Assembly: GCF_003319105.1 (NCBI RefSeq)
Contig: NZ_QOHH01000001.1
Coordinates: forward strand, 372,001 to 436,000
Reading direction: 5' to 3'
Source: Blastococcus sp. TF02-09
GTDB taxonomy: Bacteria; Actinomycetota; Actinomycetes; Mycobacteriales; Geodermatophilaceae
DNA: 64,000 nt
Part shown: in pieces, positions 1 to 8,178 of the stretch
How the letters are laid out: each line of letters starts with the position of its first letter
Numbering within the stretch: position 1 is the first letter of the stretch
The notes under the pieces: generated by a model
Told to the model about the DNA's origin: nothing
The model's database searches: none
What the model saw: only the letters and a program-made list of their open reading frames with translations
Program-made: the position numbers and the translations under genes

Positions 1-2
1 CG

Positions 3-122
3 GTCTGCCTGTTCCTCACCCGGCCGCAGCTCGAGGCCGCCCGGGGCGACGCGGCGACGGCCCTGCCGCCGGGGCTGCCGCGCCCCGGTCACTGGTCTCA
101 GATGTGCGGTCCGGGCAGGTAG
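3..122 (+). CDS. possible 3' end of an upstream gene (partial)
   Basis: Reading from base 3 gives an open frame that starts before the window and ends at a TAG at 120-122. The tail reads VCLFLTRPQL near its start and ends in MCGPGR. It would overlap the end of the convergent DUF5703 gene by about 25 bases. In related actinobacteria an M20-type peptidase gene can lie next to this locus, but too little sequence is present to identify the product. Other frames are also open here, so this is only a tentative call. Confidence 0.3.
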   Translation, partial: VCLFLTRPQLEAARGDAATALPPGLPRPGHWSQMCGPGR

Positions 123-301
123 GACAGCCGCGAACGGCGCCGCAGGATGACCTTGCGGGTGCCGTCGGCGTGCAGCTGCAGCCGGGCCAGCTCCCAACCG
201 CCGACGTCGGACTGAAGACTCAGCATGGTCGCCGCCGCGGACCGGGACGTACCCGGGGGGATCCGCAGCGGCGCGAACTCGTACTCGCCTGTCGCCTCCA
301 T
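98..301 (-). CDS. DUF5703 family small protein (Rv2137c-like)
   Basis: A 67-residue protein starting MEATGEYEFAPLRIPPG and ending in a basic segment (KVILRRRSRLSYLPG). The pattern EY-x5-P-x-GTSR...WELARLxLxxDGxRKVxLRR is what I know as DUF5703, found next to uppP in mycobacteria (Rv2137c). The reading frame extends upstream to 415, but the extra residues are unstructured and arginine-rich, so the ATG at 301 is preferred. Function is unknown; the compact size and basic C-terminus suggest a small soluble protein. Family membership is judged by eye. Confidence 0.8.
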   Translation of the reverse strand: MEATGEYEFAPLRIPPGTSRSAAATMLSLQSDVGGWELARLQLHADGTRKVILRRRSRLSYLPGPHI

Positions 302-432
302 CGGCACGATTGTGCCTCTCCGTCGCCCGCGGGTCATCAGGTCGTTCCCTGGCTCACACCCGACGCCGCGCCGGACGGGTGGCCGGACGGCAGGATGGGA
401 CCGACCCGACCGCACGATCCACGGAGGACGAC

Positions 433-696
433 GTGACCGATCCCGGCACCGCGAACGACGCCGACCGCGCCGAGCAGGAGGCGCTGGTCGACCCGCCGGC
501 CGTCGCGCTGGCCGGGGACGCCGTCGCGCCCGGTGTCGGCGTGCCGGAGGCCGACGCCCTGGAGCAGCAGCTCGCGGCCGATCCCGGTGAGGCCGAGGAC
601 CCGCTGCGTCCGGTGGGCGACCGGGAGGCCAACGAGGCCGACGTCCTGGAGCAGGAGGCCGACGTGCCGGTCGACGAGGACGACGCCCGCGGCTGA
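433..696 (+). CDS. small acidic protein with EAD-x-LEQ repeats
   Basis: An 87-residue, strongly acidic protein. The GTG start follows a GGAGGA ribosome binding site 5 bases upstream, which decides the start over longer in-frame readings. Two degenerate repeats are visible: PEADALEQQ near residue 37 and NEADVLEQEADVP near residue 66. There are no cysteines, no membrane segment and few aromatics, so it is probably disordered. Similar short acidic proteins seem common in this group, but I know no function. It stands alone, convergent with the helicase gene that ends at 716. Confidence 0.65.
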   Translation: MTDPGTANDADRAEQEALVDPPAVALAGDAVAPGVGVPEADALEQQLAADPGEAEDPLRPVGDREANEADVLEQEADVPVDEDDARG

Positions 697-715
697 CAAG
701 GCGGTCCCCGTCTGA

Positions 716-2728
716 TCAGCCGGCGTGGTCGGCGGCGTACTCGGCCAGCAGCGACGCCAGCCGGGTCCGCCGCGGCCGGACGTCGACCTCGCGGACCGCG
801 CGCACCAGGGCCGCGCCGCTGGCGTGCACGATCGACAGGTGCTTCTGCGCCCGGGTGAGCGCGGTGTAGACCAGCGGGCGCGACAGCATCCCGCCCGCCT
901 CCGGCGGCAGCACCACGACCACACCCGGCCACTCCGAGCCCTGCGCCCGGTGGACGGTGATCGCCCAGCCGTGCCGCAGGTCCGACAGCGCCGTGCCGGT
1001 CACCGTCACCGGCCCGGAGGCGAACGCGACGTCCAGCGAGCCCTCCCCGGCCTTGGTGACCACCCCGACCTCGCCGTTGGCGAACCCGATCGGCTCCAGG
1101 TCGAGGTGGTTGGCAGTGGCGACGACGCGGTCGCCGGGGTCGAAGCCGAACACCGTGCCCTCACCCGGGTTGAGCACCGCCTTGAGCGCCTTGTTCAGCT
1201 CGATCGTCCCGGCCGGCCCGCGGTGCACCGGCGTCACCACCTGGACCGCGCCGGGCTCGATGCCCAGGGCCCGGGGGATCGAGTCGGTGACCAGCTGCAC
1301 GACGCGGCGGGCCGCCTCGGCCGAGCCGGTCGCCGGGACGATGACGACCTCGCGGTCGGGGGAGTCGACCGGCGGCAGCTCCCCGCCGCGAACCCCGGTC
1401 GCCAACCGCGCGATGGCGCCGCCCTCCGCCTGGCGGTACAGCGTGGTCAGCTCGGTGACCGGCACGGCTCCCGAGTCGATGAGGTCGCCCAGCACGTGAC
1501 CGGGCCCGATCGAGGGCAGCTGCGCCGGATCGCCCACCAGCAGCAGGTGGGTGCCGTCCGGGCAGGCCTCGAGCAGGGCGGCGGTGAGCTCGACGTCGAG
1601 CATCGAGGCCTCGTCGACCACCACCACCTCGGCGTCCAGCGGCCACTCCTCGTTGCGGGAGAACCCGCCGGTCATGCCCTGGGCTCCGAGCAGCCGGTGC
1701 ACCGTCGTCGCCGGGTGGTCGGTGAGCTCCTCCAGCCGCTTGGCGGCGCGGCCGGTGGGCGCGGCGAGCGCGATCTCGGTGCCCTTGGCGCGCAGCAGTT
1801 GCACCACGGCCGCCACCGTGCGGCTCTTGCCGGTGCCCGGACCGCCGGTGAGCAGGCTGACCCCGTTGCCCAGCACCTGGGCGACGGCCGCCGTCTGCGC
1901 CTTGTCCAGGCCCTTCGCGACCTTGCGCACCGAGAGCGGGTCCGCGATGAGCTCCGCGGCGGCGGCCAGCCGGGCGACGTTCTCGGCCACCGCCTCCTCG
2001 GCCATCCCGAACCGCGCCAGGGACAGCATGCGGTCGGTGGCCTCCGTCCGGGTTCCCTCGCGAGCTTGCGAGTGGAGGGGAGACGGAGGTCCTTCTGCGG
2101 GCTCGGCGTCGGCATCGCCGTCGTCCTCGGGCATGGGCGGTTCGTGCTCGAGCACCTCACCGCCGTCCACCGCCGCCACGATCGCGGCCGCCGGGTCGGT
2201 GATGCCCTCGGCGCGCAGCGCGGCCACGACCAGGTCGGCCGGCAGAACCGTGTGCCCGTCCCGGGTGGCGGTGCGCAGCGTGAGCCCGACGATGGCCCGG
2301 CCGCGGCGGGCGTCCTGCCGGTCGGCGCCCGTGAGGACGGCGATGGCCAGCCGGTCGGCCTCGGCGAGGGACACCCCGGGCAGGCTGAGCAGCGCCCACG
2401 GGTCGTCGCGCAGCCGTCGCGCCGCGTCGGGCCCGAGCGCGTCGGCCACCCCCGCGGCCAGCTTGGCCTGCAGGCCCGCGGCGATCAGCAGCTCCACCAC
2501 CTCGTAGGTGGGCTGGGCGGCCAGGAAGCTGGAGAACAGCCGCTCGGCGCGCTGCCGCCCGACCCGGGGGAGCTTCAGCAGCCGGTCGGCGGTGACGTCG
2601 TCGGGCCGGGTGATGCCGGCCGCGGGCAGCTCCGCCGCCGTCCGCCGGCCGAGCCCGGGCCACAGCCCGGCGGCGCAGAACGCCGCGAAGACCGGATCGC
2701 CACCGGGGGCCGGCACGGCGGCGGTCAC
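716..2728 (-). CDS. RecD-like ATP-dependent 5'-3' DNA helicase
   Basis: A 670-residue superfamily 1B helicase. The N-terminal ~200 residues hold helix-hairpin-helix-like segments (ITRPDDVTADRLLKLPRVG). Walker A GGPGTGKS is at about 295-302, followed by APTGRAAKRL, Walker B VVVDEASMLD, LVGDPAQLPSIGPG, and C-terminal motifs WAITVHRAQGSEW and VYTALTRAQ. This is the RecD/TraA layout, probably acting alone as RecD2 in repair. The GTG start overlaps the TGA stop of the aldo/keto reductase gene (GTGA), so the two are translationally coupled. Residues about 212-231 (EGPPSPLHSQAREGTRTEAT) correspond to a copy of a dispersed palindromic repeat and form a linker before the ATPase core. Confidence 0.88.
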   Translation of the reverse strand: MTAAVPAPGGDPVFAAFCAAGLWPGLGRRTAAELPAAGITRPDDVTADRLLKLPRVGRQRAERLFSSFLAAQPTYEVVELLIAAGLQAKLAAGVADALGPDAARRLRDDPWALLSLPGVSLAEADRLAIAVLTGADRQDARRGRAIVGLTLRTATRDGHTVLPADLVVAALRAEGITDPAAAIVAAVDGGEVLEHEPPMPEDDGDADAEPAEGPPSPLHSQAREGTRTEATDRMLSLARFGMAEEAVAENVARLAAAAELIADPLSVRKVAKGLDKAQTAAVAQVLGNGVSLLTGGPGTGKSRTVAAVVQLLRAKGTEIALAAPTGRAAKRLEELTDHPATTVHRLLGAQGMTGGFSRNEEWPLDAEVVVVDEASMLDVELTAALLEACPDGTHLLLVGDPAQLPSIGPGHVLGDLIDSGAVPVTELTTLYRQAEGGAIARLATGVRGGELPPVDSPDREVVIVPATGSAEAARRVVQLVTDSIPRALGIEPGAVQVVTPVHRGPAGTIELNKALKAVLNPGEGTVFGFDPGDRVVATANHLDLEPIGFANGEVGVVTKAGEGSLDVAFASGPVTVTGTALSDLRHGWAITVHRAQGSEWPGVVVVLPPEAGGMLSRPLVYTALTRAQKHLSIVHASGAALVRAVREVDVRPRRTRLASLLAEYAADHAG
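2041..2095. repeat. dispersed palindromic repeat inside the helicase coding region
   Basis: Outer arms CCTCCGTC (2041-2048) and GACGGAGG (2082-2089) enclose an inner hairpin around CTCGCGAGCTTGCGAG, and GTCCTTC follows the right arm. The layout and the trailing GTCCTTC match the intergenic copies at 5478-5532 and 8910-8964. This copy is read in frame within the RecD-like helicase and causes no stop codon. Confidence 0.6.
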
Positions 2729-3705
2729 CGCTCGGCCAGCCGCTCGGGGTAGCCGGTCGGGGCCGCGGACACGTCCTCCAGCGCGGTGCGGATGGCCGCG
2801 GGCAGCCGGACGCCGTCGGCGTCGAGGGAGGCCTGCAGCTGCTGGGCGGTGCGCGCGCCGACGACGGGCGCGACGACGCCGGGCCGGTCGCGGACCCAGG
2901 CCAGGGCCACCCCCAGCGGGCTGGTGCCCAGGCCCTCGGCCGCGGTAATCACCGCCTCGACGATCCGGTCGGACTTCTTCGAGCGCAGCCCGTCGATGAA
3001 CACCTGCCACTGCTGGGAGGCCCCGCGCGACTCCGAGGGCGTGCTGTGCCGGTACTTGCCGGTGAGCAGACCGCGGCCCAGCGGGGACCAGGCCAGCACG
3101 CCCAGCCCGAGGGCCTCGGCGGCGGGCACGACCTCGCGCTCGACGCCGCGCTGCAGCAGCGAGTACTCCATCTGGGTGCTCACGATCGGCGTGCGCCCCG
3201 GCCAGGCGCGCTGCCAGGTGGCGGCCTGCGCGGTCTGCCAGCCGGAGAAGTTGCTGATGCCGATGTAGCGCGCCCGGCCCGAGGAGACGGCGAGGTCGCA
3301 GGCGGCCAGCGTCTCCTCCAGCGGCGTGGCGTCGTCCCAGGCGTGCAGCTGCCACAGGTCGACGTGGTCCAGGCCCAGCCGCTGCAGAGAGGCGTCCAGC
3401 GCGGCGAGCAGGTGCCCGCGGGAGGCGCCGCGCCCCATGGGCCCGGGGCCGGTCCGGCCGGCGGCCTTGGTCGCGACGAGGACGTCGGAGCGGGGGACGA
3501 CGTCGGCGAGCAGGTGGCCGAGGATCCGCTCGCTGTCGCCGTCGCAGTAGACGTCGGCGGTGTCGACCAGCGTGCCGCCGGCGTCGACGAACGCGGTCAG
3601 CTGCATCGCAGCCTCGTCCCCGTCGGTGTCGCGGCCCCAGGTCATCGTGCCCAGCGCCAGCCGGCTCACGACCAGACCGCTGCGCCCCAGCGCCCTCTGT
3701 TCCAC
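2725..3705 (-). CDS. aldo/keto reductase
   Basis: A 326-residue NADPH-dependent aldo/keto reductase, a (beta/alpha)8 barrel. It opens [32 protein letters not shown] carries the catalytic Asp and Tyr, LVATKAAG the Lys, and [10 protein letters not shown] the His. The phosphate-binding C-terminal part reads [19 protein letters not shown]. Length is normal for AKR11/12-type enzymes acting on small carbonyl compounds; the substrate cannot be read from sequence. The GTG start at 3705 is chosen because the family motif begins immediately after it. Its TGA overlaps the GTG of the helicase gene. It diverges from uppP across about 90 bases of promoter DNA. Confidence 0.88.
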   Translation of the reverse strand: MEQRALGRSGLVVSRLALGTMTWGRDTDGDEAAMQLTAFVDAGGTLVDTADVYCDGDSERILGHLLADVVPRSDVLVATKAAGRTGPGPMGRGASRGHLLAALDASLQRLGLDHVDLWQLHAWDDATPLEETLAACDLAVSSGRARYIGISNFSGWQTAQAATWQRAWPGRTPIVSTQMEYSLLQRGVEREVVPAAEALGLGVLAWSPLGRGLLTGKYRHSTPSESRGASQQWQVFIDGLRSKKSDRIVEAVITAAEGLGTSPLGVALAWVRDRPGVVAPVVGARTAQQLQASLDADGVRLPAAIRTALEDVSAAPTGYPERLAER

Positions 3706-3795
3706 GACCGGCCAACCTACCGGCGCCCGGCCGTCCCCACCGGCGAGCACCCGCAGCCTCGGAGCGGCGCGCCGGAACCCGCCGCGGGGGCGGCC

Positions 3796-3801
3796 TAGGG
3801 T
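3796..3801 (+). promoter_or_regulatory. -10 element upstream of the uppP leader
   Basis: TAGGGT is a good actinobacterial -10 hexamer. A transcript would begin at about 3808, almost on the GTG at 3810 that opens a short upstream reading frame. No clear -35 is visible, as is usual for this class of promoter. Confidence 0.5.
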
Positions 3802-3809
3802 GGACGGTC

Positions 3810-3869
3810 GTGCGTGCCAGCCAGCTCCCGACGTCGTCCGCGCCGCCCGTCCGCGGGGGGATGCGCTGA
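3810..3869 (+). CDS. candidate near-leaderless upstream ORF of uppP (19 residues)
   Basis: GTG at 3810 lies 8 bases after the TAGGGT hexamer. It opens a 19-codon frame ([19 protein letters not shown]) whose TGA (3867-3869) overlaps the uppP ATG by one base (TGATG). Leaderless short upstream ORFs with stop-start overlap are known in mycobacteria, where they couple translation. The peptide has no recognisable motif, so a regulatory or coupling role is inferred only from position. Confidence 0.35.
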   Translation: MRASQLPTSSAPPVRGGMR

Positions 3870-4714
3870 TGGGCTGGGTCGAGGCGGTCGTCCTGGGGAT
3901 CGTCCAGGGCCTGACCGAGTTCCTGCCGATCTCCTCCAGCGCGCACCTGCGCCTCGTGGGGGAGGCCTTCGGGTGGGATGACCCCGGCGCCGCCTTCACC
4001 GCGATCACCCAGATCGGCACCGAGGCCGCCGTCCTGCTCTACTTCCGGCGGGACATCTGGCGGATCCTCACCGCCTGGTTCGCCTCGCTGGGCGGGCGGC
4101 GGAAGGGCGACCCGGACGCCCGCATGGGCTGGCTGATCATCGTCGGCAGCCTGCCGATCGGGATCCTCGGCCTGCTGTTCCAGGACGACATCGAGACGAC
4201 GTTCCGCGACCTGCGCATCGTGGCGACGACGTTGATCGTGTTCGCGCTGATCCTCTACGCGGCCGACCGCATCGGCACCAAGCAGCGCCGGCTCGACCAG
4301 CTCACCGTGCCGCACGGCATCGGCTACGGCTTCGCCCAGGCGCTGGCGCTCATCCCGGGCGTCTCCCGCTCCGGCGGCACGATCACCGCGGGGCTGTTCC
4401 TCGGCTACAGCCGGGCCGCGGCCGCCCGGTACTCGTTCCTGCTGGCCATCCCGGCGGTGCTGGCCTCGGGCTTCTACCAGGCCTACGACGAGCTCAGCGG
4501 CGACGCGACCGGCACCGGCGTCTCGTGGGGGCCGACGATCCTGGCCACGGTCATCGCCTTCGGCGTCGGCCTGACCGTCATCGCCTGGCTGCTGCGCTAC
4601 CTGGACCGCGGCTCGTTCACCCCGTTCGTCGTCTACCGGATCGCCCTGGGCGTGCTGGTGCTCGTACTCGTCTTCGCCGGCGTCCTCGACCCGACGGGGT
4701 CCACGGCGCCCTGA
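3869..4714 (+). CDS. uppP: undecaprenyl-diphosphatase UppP (BacA family)
   Basis: A 281-residue integral membrane phosphatase that dephosphorylates undecaprenyl diphosphate at the outer face of the membrane, recycling the lipid carrier for peptidoglycan and other envelope polymers. Diagnostic motifs are [19 protein letters not shown] near the N-terminus, containing the catalytic Glu and SSS region, and [12 protein letters not shown] in the middle, containing the catalytic Arg. About eight hydrophobic segments are visible. Loss of this activity raises bacitracin sensitivity in other bacteria. The start at 3869 places the conserved motif about 10 residues in, as in homologues. It lies upstream of the phosphatase/DUF3090/kinase group. 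Confidence 0.95.
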   Translation: MGWVEAVVLGIVQGLTEFLPISSSAHLRLVGEAFGWDDPGAAFTAITQIGTEAAVLLYFRRDIWRILTAWFASLGGRRKGDPDARMGWLIIVGSLPIGILGLLFQDDIETTFRDLRIVATTLIVFALILYAADRIGTKQRRLDQLTVPHGIGYGFAQALALIPGVSRSGGTITAGLFLGYSRAAAARYSFLLAIPAVLASGFYQAYDELSGDATGTGVSWGPTILATVIAFGVGLTVIAWLLRYLDRGSFTPFVVYRIALGVLVLVLVFAGVLDPTGSTAP

Positions 4715-4749
4715 CCTCCGCAGGCGGTCCCGCCCGTAGGCTCGCCGGC

Positions 4750-5448
4750 GTGACCACGGTGATCCTGCTCAGGCACGGGCGGACGACGGCCAACGCGGGC
4801 GGGATCCTGGCCGGCTGGACGCCGGGGGTGCAGCTCGACGAGGCCGGCGCGGCGCAGGTCGCCGCGGTGGGGGAGCGGCTGGCACCGGTGCCGCTCGCCG
4901 CGGTGGTCAGCAGCCCGCTGGAGCGCTGCGTACGGACGGCGTCCGCGGTCACGGCGGGGCGCGACCTGGAGCTGCGCACCGACGACCGGCTCGGCGAGGC
5001 CCGCTACGGCGACTGGACCGGCCGCACGATCAAGGAGCTGGCCAAGGAGCCGCTCTGGAAGATCGTGCAGCAGCACCCCTCGGCCGCGGTGTTCCCCGGC
5101 CCGGAGGGGGAGGGGCTGGCCCAGACCCAGGCCCGCGCCGTCGCCGCGGTGCGCGAGATCAACGCCGAGCTGGGCCCGGACGCCGTCTGGCTGGCCTGCA
5201 GCCACGGCGACGTCATCAAGGCCGTCCTCGCCGACGCGCTGGGCCTGCACCTGGACCAGTTCCAGCGCATCGTCGTCGACCCCGCGTCGATCTCGGTGGT
5301 CACCTACACCGACACCCGGCCGTTCGTCGTCCGCATCAACGACACCGGCGGGGACGTCTCCGCGCTGATCCCGCCGAAGAAGAAGCGCGGGCGCCGGGCG
5401 AGGTCCTCCGATGCCGTCGTCGGCGGCGGGTCCGGCGCGCCCGCCTGA
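4750..5448 (+). CDS. histidine phosphatase family protein (Rv2135c-like)
   Basis: A 232-residue enzyme of the phosphoglycerate-mutase-like superfamily. The catalytic histidine lies in ILLRHGRTTAN near the N-terminus. A second core histidine is in WLACSHGDVIKAVL near residue 158, and VSSPLERCVRTA carries the usual Arg. The C-terminus is basic (PPKKKRGRRARSSD). This group is known from the conserved uppP-mshC neighbourhood (MSMEG_4193 type); its substrate is not established. A TAGGCT -10 at 4737-4742 lies 7 bases before the GTG, so the mRNA is probably leaderless. Confidence 0.88.
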   Translation: MTTVILLRHGRTTANAGGILAGWTPGVQLDEAGAAQVAAVGERLAPVPLAAVVSSPLERCVRTASAVTAGRDLELRTDDRLGEARYGDWTGRTIKELAKEPLWKIVQQHPSAAVFPGPEGEGLAQTQARAVAAVREINAELGPDAVWLACSHGDVIKAVLADALGLHLDQFQRIVVDPASISVVTYTDTRPFVVRINDTGGDVSALIPPKKKRGRRARSSDAVVGGGSGAPA

Positions 5449-5477
5449 CACCCTGGCGCCGTCCGGCAGGTTGTCGG

Positions 5478-5532
5478 CCCCGTCCCGAGGCTCGCGTCGT
5501 AGCGAAGCGCGACGTGAGGAGGACGGGGTCCT
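5478..5532. repeat. dispersed palindromic repeat upstream of the DUF3090 gene
   Basis: Outer arms CCCCGTCC (5478-5485) and GGACGGGG (5521-5528) flank an inner imperfect hairpin (CTCGCGTCG ... CGCGACGTGAG), followed by GTCCTTC. The right arm ends about 25 bases before the DUF3090 start. It could also terminate transcription from the upstream phosphatase gene, but there is no T tract. Confidence 0.65.
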
Positions 5533-5553
5533 TCCACCGCGTAACCTGGGCGC

Positions 5554-6105
5554 GTGCCCCGTCAGGTCCATCTCTTCGATCGTCCGAGCCGGTTCGTCGC
5601 CGGCACCGTGGGCCAGCCAGGCGACCGCACGTTCTACCTGCAGGCGTCCGACGGCAGCGGCCGCACGGTGAGCGTCGCGCTGGAGAAGACGCAGGTCCAG
5701 GTCCTGGCCGACCGCATGGCCGAGCTGCTCGACGAGGTGTCCGGCCGCGCCGACGCGGTCATCCCGCCCGACGCCGACGTCGACGACCTCGACCCGCTCA
5801 CCCCGCCGGTGGACGAGGAGTTCCGGGTCGCCGCCATGGGCCTGGCCTGGGACGGCGCCGCGCAGGCCGTCGTCGTCGAGGCCGTCGCCGCGGGCGAGGA
5901 GCCGATCGAGGAGGACGCGATCCTCTCCGACAGCGAGGAGGGCCCCGACGCGCTGCGGGTGACCATCACCCCGATGGCGGCGCGCGCCTTCATCGCCCGC
6001 GCCCGGCGGGTGATCTCCGCGGGCCGGCCGTCCTGCCCGCTGTGCTCTCTGCCGCTGGACGCCACCGGCCACGTCTGCCCGCGGCAGAACGGCTACCGCC
6101 GCTGA
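5554..6105 (+). CDS. DUF3090 family protein (Rv2134c-like)
   Basis: A 183-residue protein starting PRQVHLFDRPSRFVAGTVGQPG, the signature opening of DUF3090. The C-terminus carries a small zinc-ribbon-like motif, CPLCSLPLDATGHVCPRQNG. The middle has acidic stretches. A TAACCT -10 at 5542-5547 lies exactly 6 bases before the GTG, pointing to a leaderless transcript. It sits 13 bases before the SCO1664-type kinase gene, and the two are conserved neighbours in actinobacteria. Biochemical function is unknown. Confidence 0.9.
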   Translation: MPRQVHLFDRPSRFVAGTVGQPGDRTFYLQASDGSGRTVSVALEKTQVQVLADRMAELLDEVSGRADAVIPPDADVDDLDPLTPPVDEEFRVAAMGLAWDGAAQAVVVEAVAAGEEPIEEDAILSDSEEGPDALRVTITPMAARAFIARARRVISAGRPSCPLCSLPLDATGHVCPRQNGYRR

Positions 6106-6118
6106 CCGGCGGCGTGCG

Positions 6119-6868
6119 ATGAGCGAGCAACCTGCCGACCCGGTCCTCCGGCCCCCCGCCGACGACGCCGAGGCCCTGCACCTGCTGCAGACCGGTGAGA
6201 TCGACCTCGAGGGCCGGATGCTCGACGCCTCCAACGTGACGCTGGTCGGCAGGATCCGCTCGGGCGACGTCGGCGGCGAGTGCGTCTACAAGCCGGTCGC
6301 GGGCGAGCGCCCCCTCTGGGACTTCCCCGACGGCACCCTGGCCGGCCGGGAGATCTCGGCGTTCCTGGTCTCGGAGACCACCGGCTGGCGGGTCGTGCCC
6401 CCCACCGTGCTCCGCGACGGGCCCTTCGGGCCGGGCATGGTCCAGCTCTGGATGGACGGCGACGAGGACGTCGACCTGGCCGAGTTCGTCCGCAGCGACG
6501 ACCCCGCGCTGCGGCGGATGGCGGTCTTCGACGCGGTGGTCAACAACGCCGACCGCAAGGGCGGGCACATCATCCCGATGCCAGACGGCCACGTGTACGG
6601 CGTCGACCACGGCATCTGCTTCTCCGTCGACCCCAAGCTGCGGACCCTGCTGTGGCGCTGGGCGGGCCGGCCGATCCCGCTGGCGTCGCTCGAGGTGCTC
6701 GAGCGGCTGGCCGAGGACCTGCGGGGCGACCTGGGGGAGCAGCTGCACGAGCACCTCACCCGCCGCGAGGTGCGTCGCACTTCTCAGCGGGTGGCCGAGC
6801 TGCTCCGGACCAAGCTGCACCCCGAGCCCAGCGGCGACTGGCCCGCCCTGCCCTGGCCGCCCTTCTAG
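6119..6868 (+). CDS. SCO1664 family PI3/4-kinase-like protein
   Basis: A 249-residue protein distantly related to phosphatidylinositol 3/4-kinases and HipA-type kinases. A nucleotide-binding lysine lies in GGECVYKPVAGERPLWDFP, a catalytic-loop-like DAVVNNADRKGGHI lies in the middle, and a metal-binding GVDHGICF follows. These motifs make an active phosphotransferase likely, but the substrate is unknown. It follows DUF3090 by 13 bases and is probably in the same operon. Proximity to mshC, which handles an inositol glycoside, is suggestive but proves nothing. Confidence 0.87.
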   Translation: MSEQPADPVLRPPADDAEALHLLQTGEIDLEGRMLDASNVTLVGRIRSGDVGGECVYKPVAGERPLWDFPDGTLAGREISAFLVSETTGWRVVPPTVLRDGPFGPGMVQLWMDGDEDVDLAEFVRSDDPALRRMAVFDAVVNNADRKGGHIIPMPDGHVYGVDHGICFSVDPKLRTLLWRWAGRPIPLASLEVLERLAEDLRGDLGEQLHEHLTRREVRRTSQRVAELLRTKLHPEPSGDWPALPWPPF

Positions 6869-6922
6869 AAGGCCCCCCGAACCTGTTTGCGCTCGACGCC
6901 CCGGCTCGGCGAAGGTGTCGGG

Positions 6923-7750
6923 GTGGGTGACCTCGGCACGGACACGCAGGTGGAGCAGGTCGACGAGGGGCGGTTCCGCGCGACGCCGTCGCCCGAGTGG
7001 GACATCTGGGGGCCGATGGGCGGCTACATCGCCTCCTTCGCGCTCCGGGCCGTCGGCGCCACCGTGCCGGAGCACGAGCCGGCCGCCTTCTCCTGCCACT
7101 ACCTCGGGGTGGCCCGCCCCGAGCCGGTCGACATCGAGGTGCGCAGCGCCAAGCCGGGCCGCACCGCCGGGTCCTCGACGGTGTCGATCACCCAGGAGGG
7201 GCGGCCCATCCTCAACGCGATGGTGTGGGCGGTCGCCGGCAACGAGGGTCTCGAGCACGACGAGTCGGTGCCGCCCGACGTCCCCGGCCCGGACGAGCTG
7301 AGGCCGATCGAGGAACTGGTCCCGGAGGGCAGCGGGCCGTCCTACCCGTTCTGGAACAACCTGGAGAGCCGGCCGATCGCGTGGGAGGAACACCCGCCGG
7401 ACGGTCCGCGTCCCGCCGTCTGGCAGCAGTGGCTGCGGTTCCGCACCACCCCGACCTTCGCCGACCCGTGGGTGGACGCGACGCGGTCGGTGATCCTCAT
7501 CGACCTGCCCAGCTGGCCGGCCGCCGTCCGCCCGCACGCCTGGCAGCGGCCGGCGTTCACCGCGCCCACGCTGGATCTCAACGTCGCCTTTCACCGTCCG
7601 GCGACCGACGAGCCGTGGCTGCTCTGCGACGGCTCGGCGCCGGTGTCCACCCGGGGCCTGTTCGGCTGGCGGGCGAACGTGTGGTCGCCGAGCGGCACGC
7701 TGCACGCCTCCGGCGGCGGCCAGTGCCTCTACCGCCGTCGGCCGGTCTGA
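6923..7750 (+). CDS. thioesterase family protein (acyl-CoA thioesterase-like)
   Basis: A 275-residue double-hotdog protein. The first half opens RFRATPSPEWDIWGPMGGYIASFALRAVGA, the usual opening of actinobacterial TesB-like thioesterases, and continues with FSCHYLGVARPEPVDIEV. The second hotdog contains DLNVAFHRP and GLFGWRANVWSPSGTLHASGGGQCLYR. It would hydrolyse acyl-CoA thioesters in the cytoplasm; chain preference cannot be read. The GTG at 6923 is preferred because sequence upstream of it has no family character. It is followed 5 bases later by the VOC gene. Confidence 0.85.
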   Translation: MGDLGTDTQVEQVDEGRFRATPSPEWDIWGPMGGYIASFALRAVGATVPEHEPAAFSCHYLGVARPEPVDIEVRSAKPGRTAGSSTVSITQEGRPILNAMVWAVAGNEGLEHDESVPPDVPGPDELRPIEELVPEGSGPSYPFWNNLESRPIAWEEHPPDGPRPAVWQQWLRFRTTPTFADPWVDATRSVILIDLPSWPAAVRPHAWQRPAFTAPTLDLNVAFHRPATDEPWLLCDGSAPVSTRGLFGWRANVWSPSGTLHASGGGQCLYRRRPV

Positions 7751-7755
7751 CCGAC

Positions 7756-8142
7756 GTGCCGCACCGCAGCCGCCTGGCCATCCTCCTGCTCGACCTGCCG
7801 CCGGAGCAGCACGCCGCAGGCACGGCGTTCTGGGCCGGGGCCACCGGGCGCCCGGCCACCCCCGAGGCGGACGACGCCGACTGGGCATCGCTCGGCTCCT
7901 TCGCCGACGGCTGGCACGTGGAGATCCAGCGGACGGGGGAGGGGACGCCGCCGCGCTGGCACGTCGACGTCGAGACCGACGACATCCCGGCCGAGGTGGC
8001 TCGGCTCGAGGCCCTCGGCGCCACCCGTCACCGCGACATGGGCTCGTTCTGGCAGCTGCTGGATCCCGCCGGGCTGGTCTTCTGCGTCGTCGGCGTCCAG
8101 ACCGGCGAGGAGTTCGAGCGGCACGCGGTCACCTGGCCGTGA
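7756..8142 (+). CDS. VOC superfamily (glyoxalase-like) protein
   Basis: A 128-residue protein with the vicinal-oxygen-chelate fold. It opens LAILLLDLPPEQHAAGTAFWAGATG and continues WHVEIQRTGEGTPPRWHVDVETDDIPAEVARLEALGA. It ends SFWQLLDPAGLVFCVVGVQTG, the beta-strand pattern of single-domain glyoxalase/bleomycin-resistance proteins. Only some of the usual metal-ligand positions can be recognised, so activity is uncertain. It follows the thioesterase gene closely and is convergent with the mycothiol-dependent isomerase-like gene. Confidence 0.78.
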   Translation: MPHRSRLAILLLDLPPEQHAAGTAFWAGATGRPATPEADDADWASLGSFADGWHVEIQRTGEGTPPRWHVDVETDDIPAEVARLEALGATRHRDMGSFWQLLDPAGLVFCVVGVQTGEEFERHAVTWP

Positions 8143-8178
8143 GCACCACCGCTCGTCGGGGCTGAGCGCCCGCGCTGG

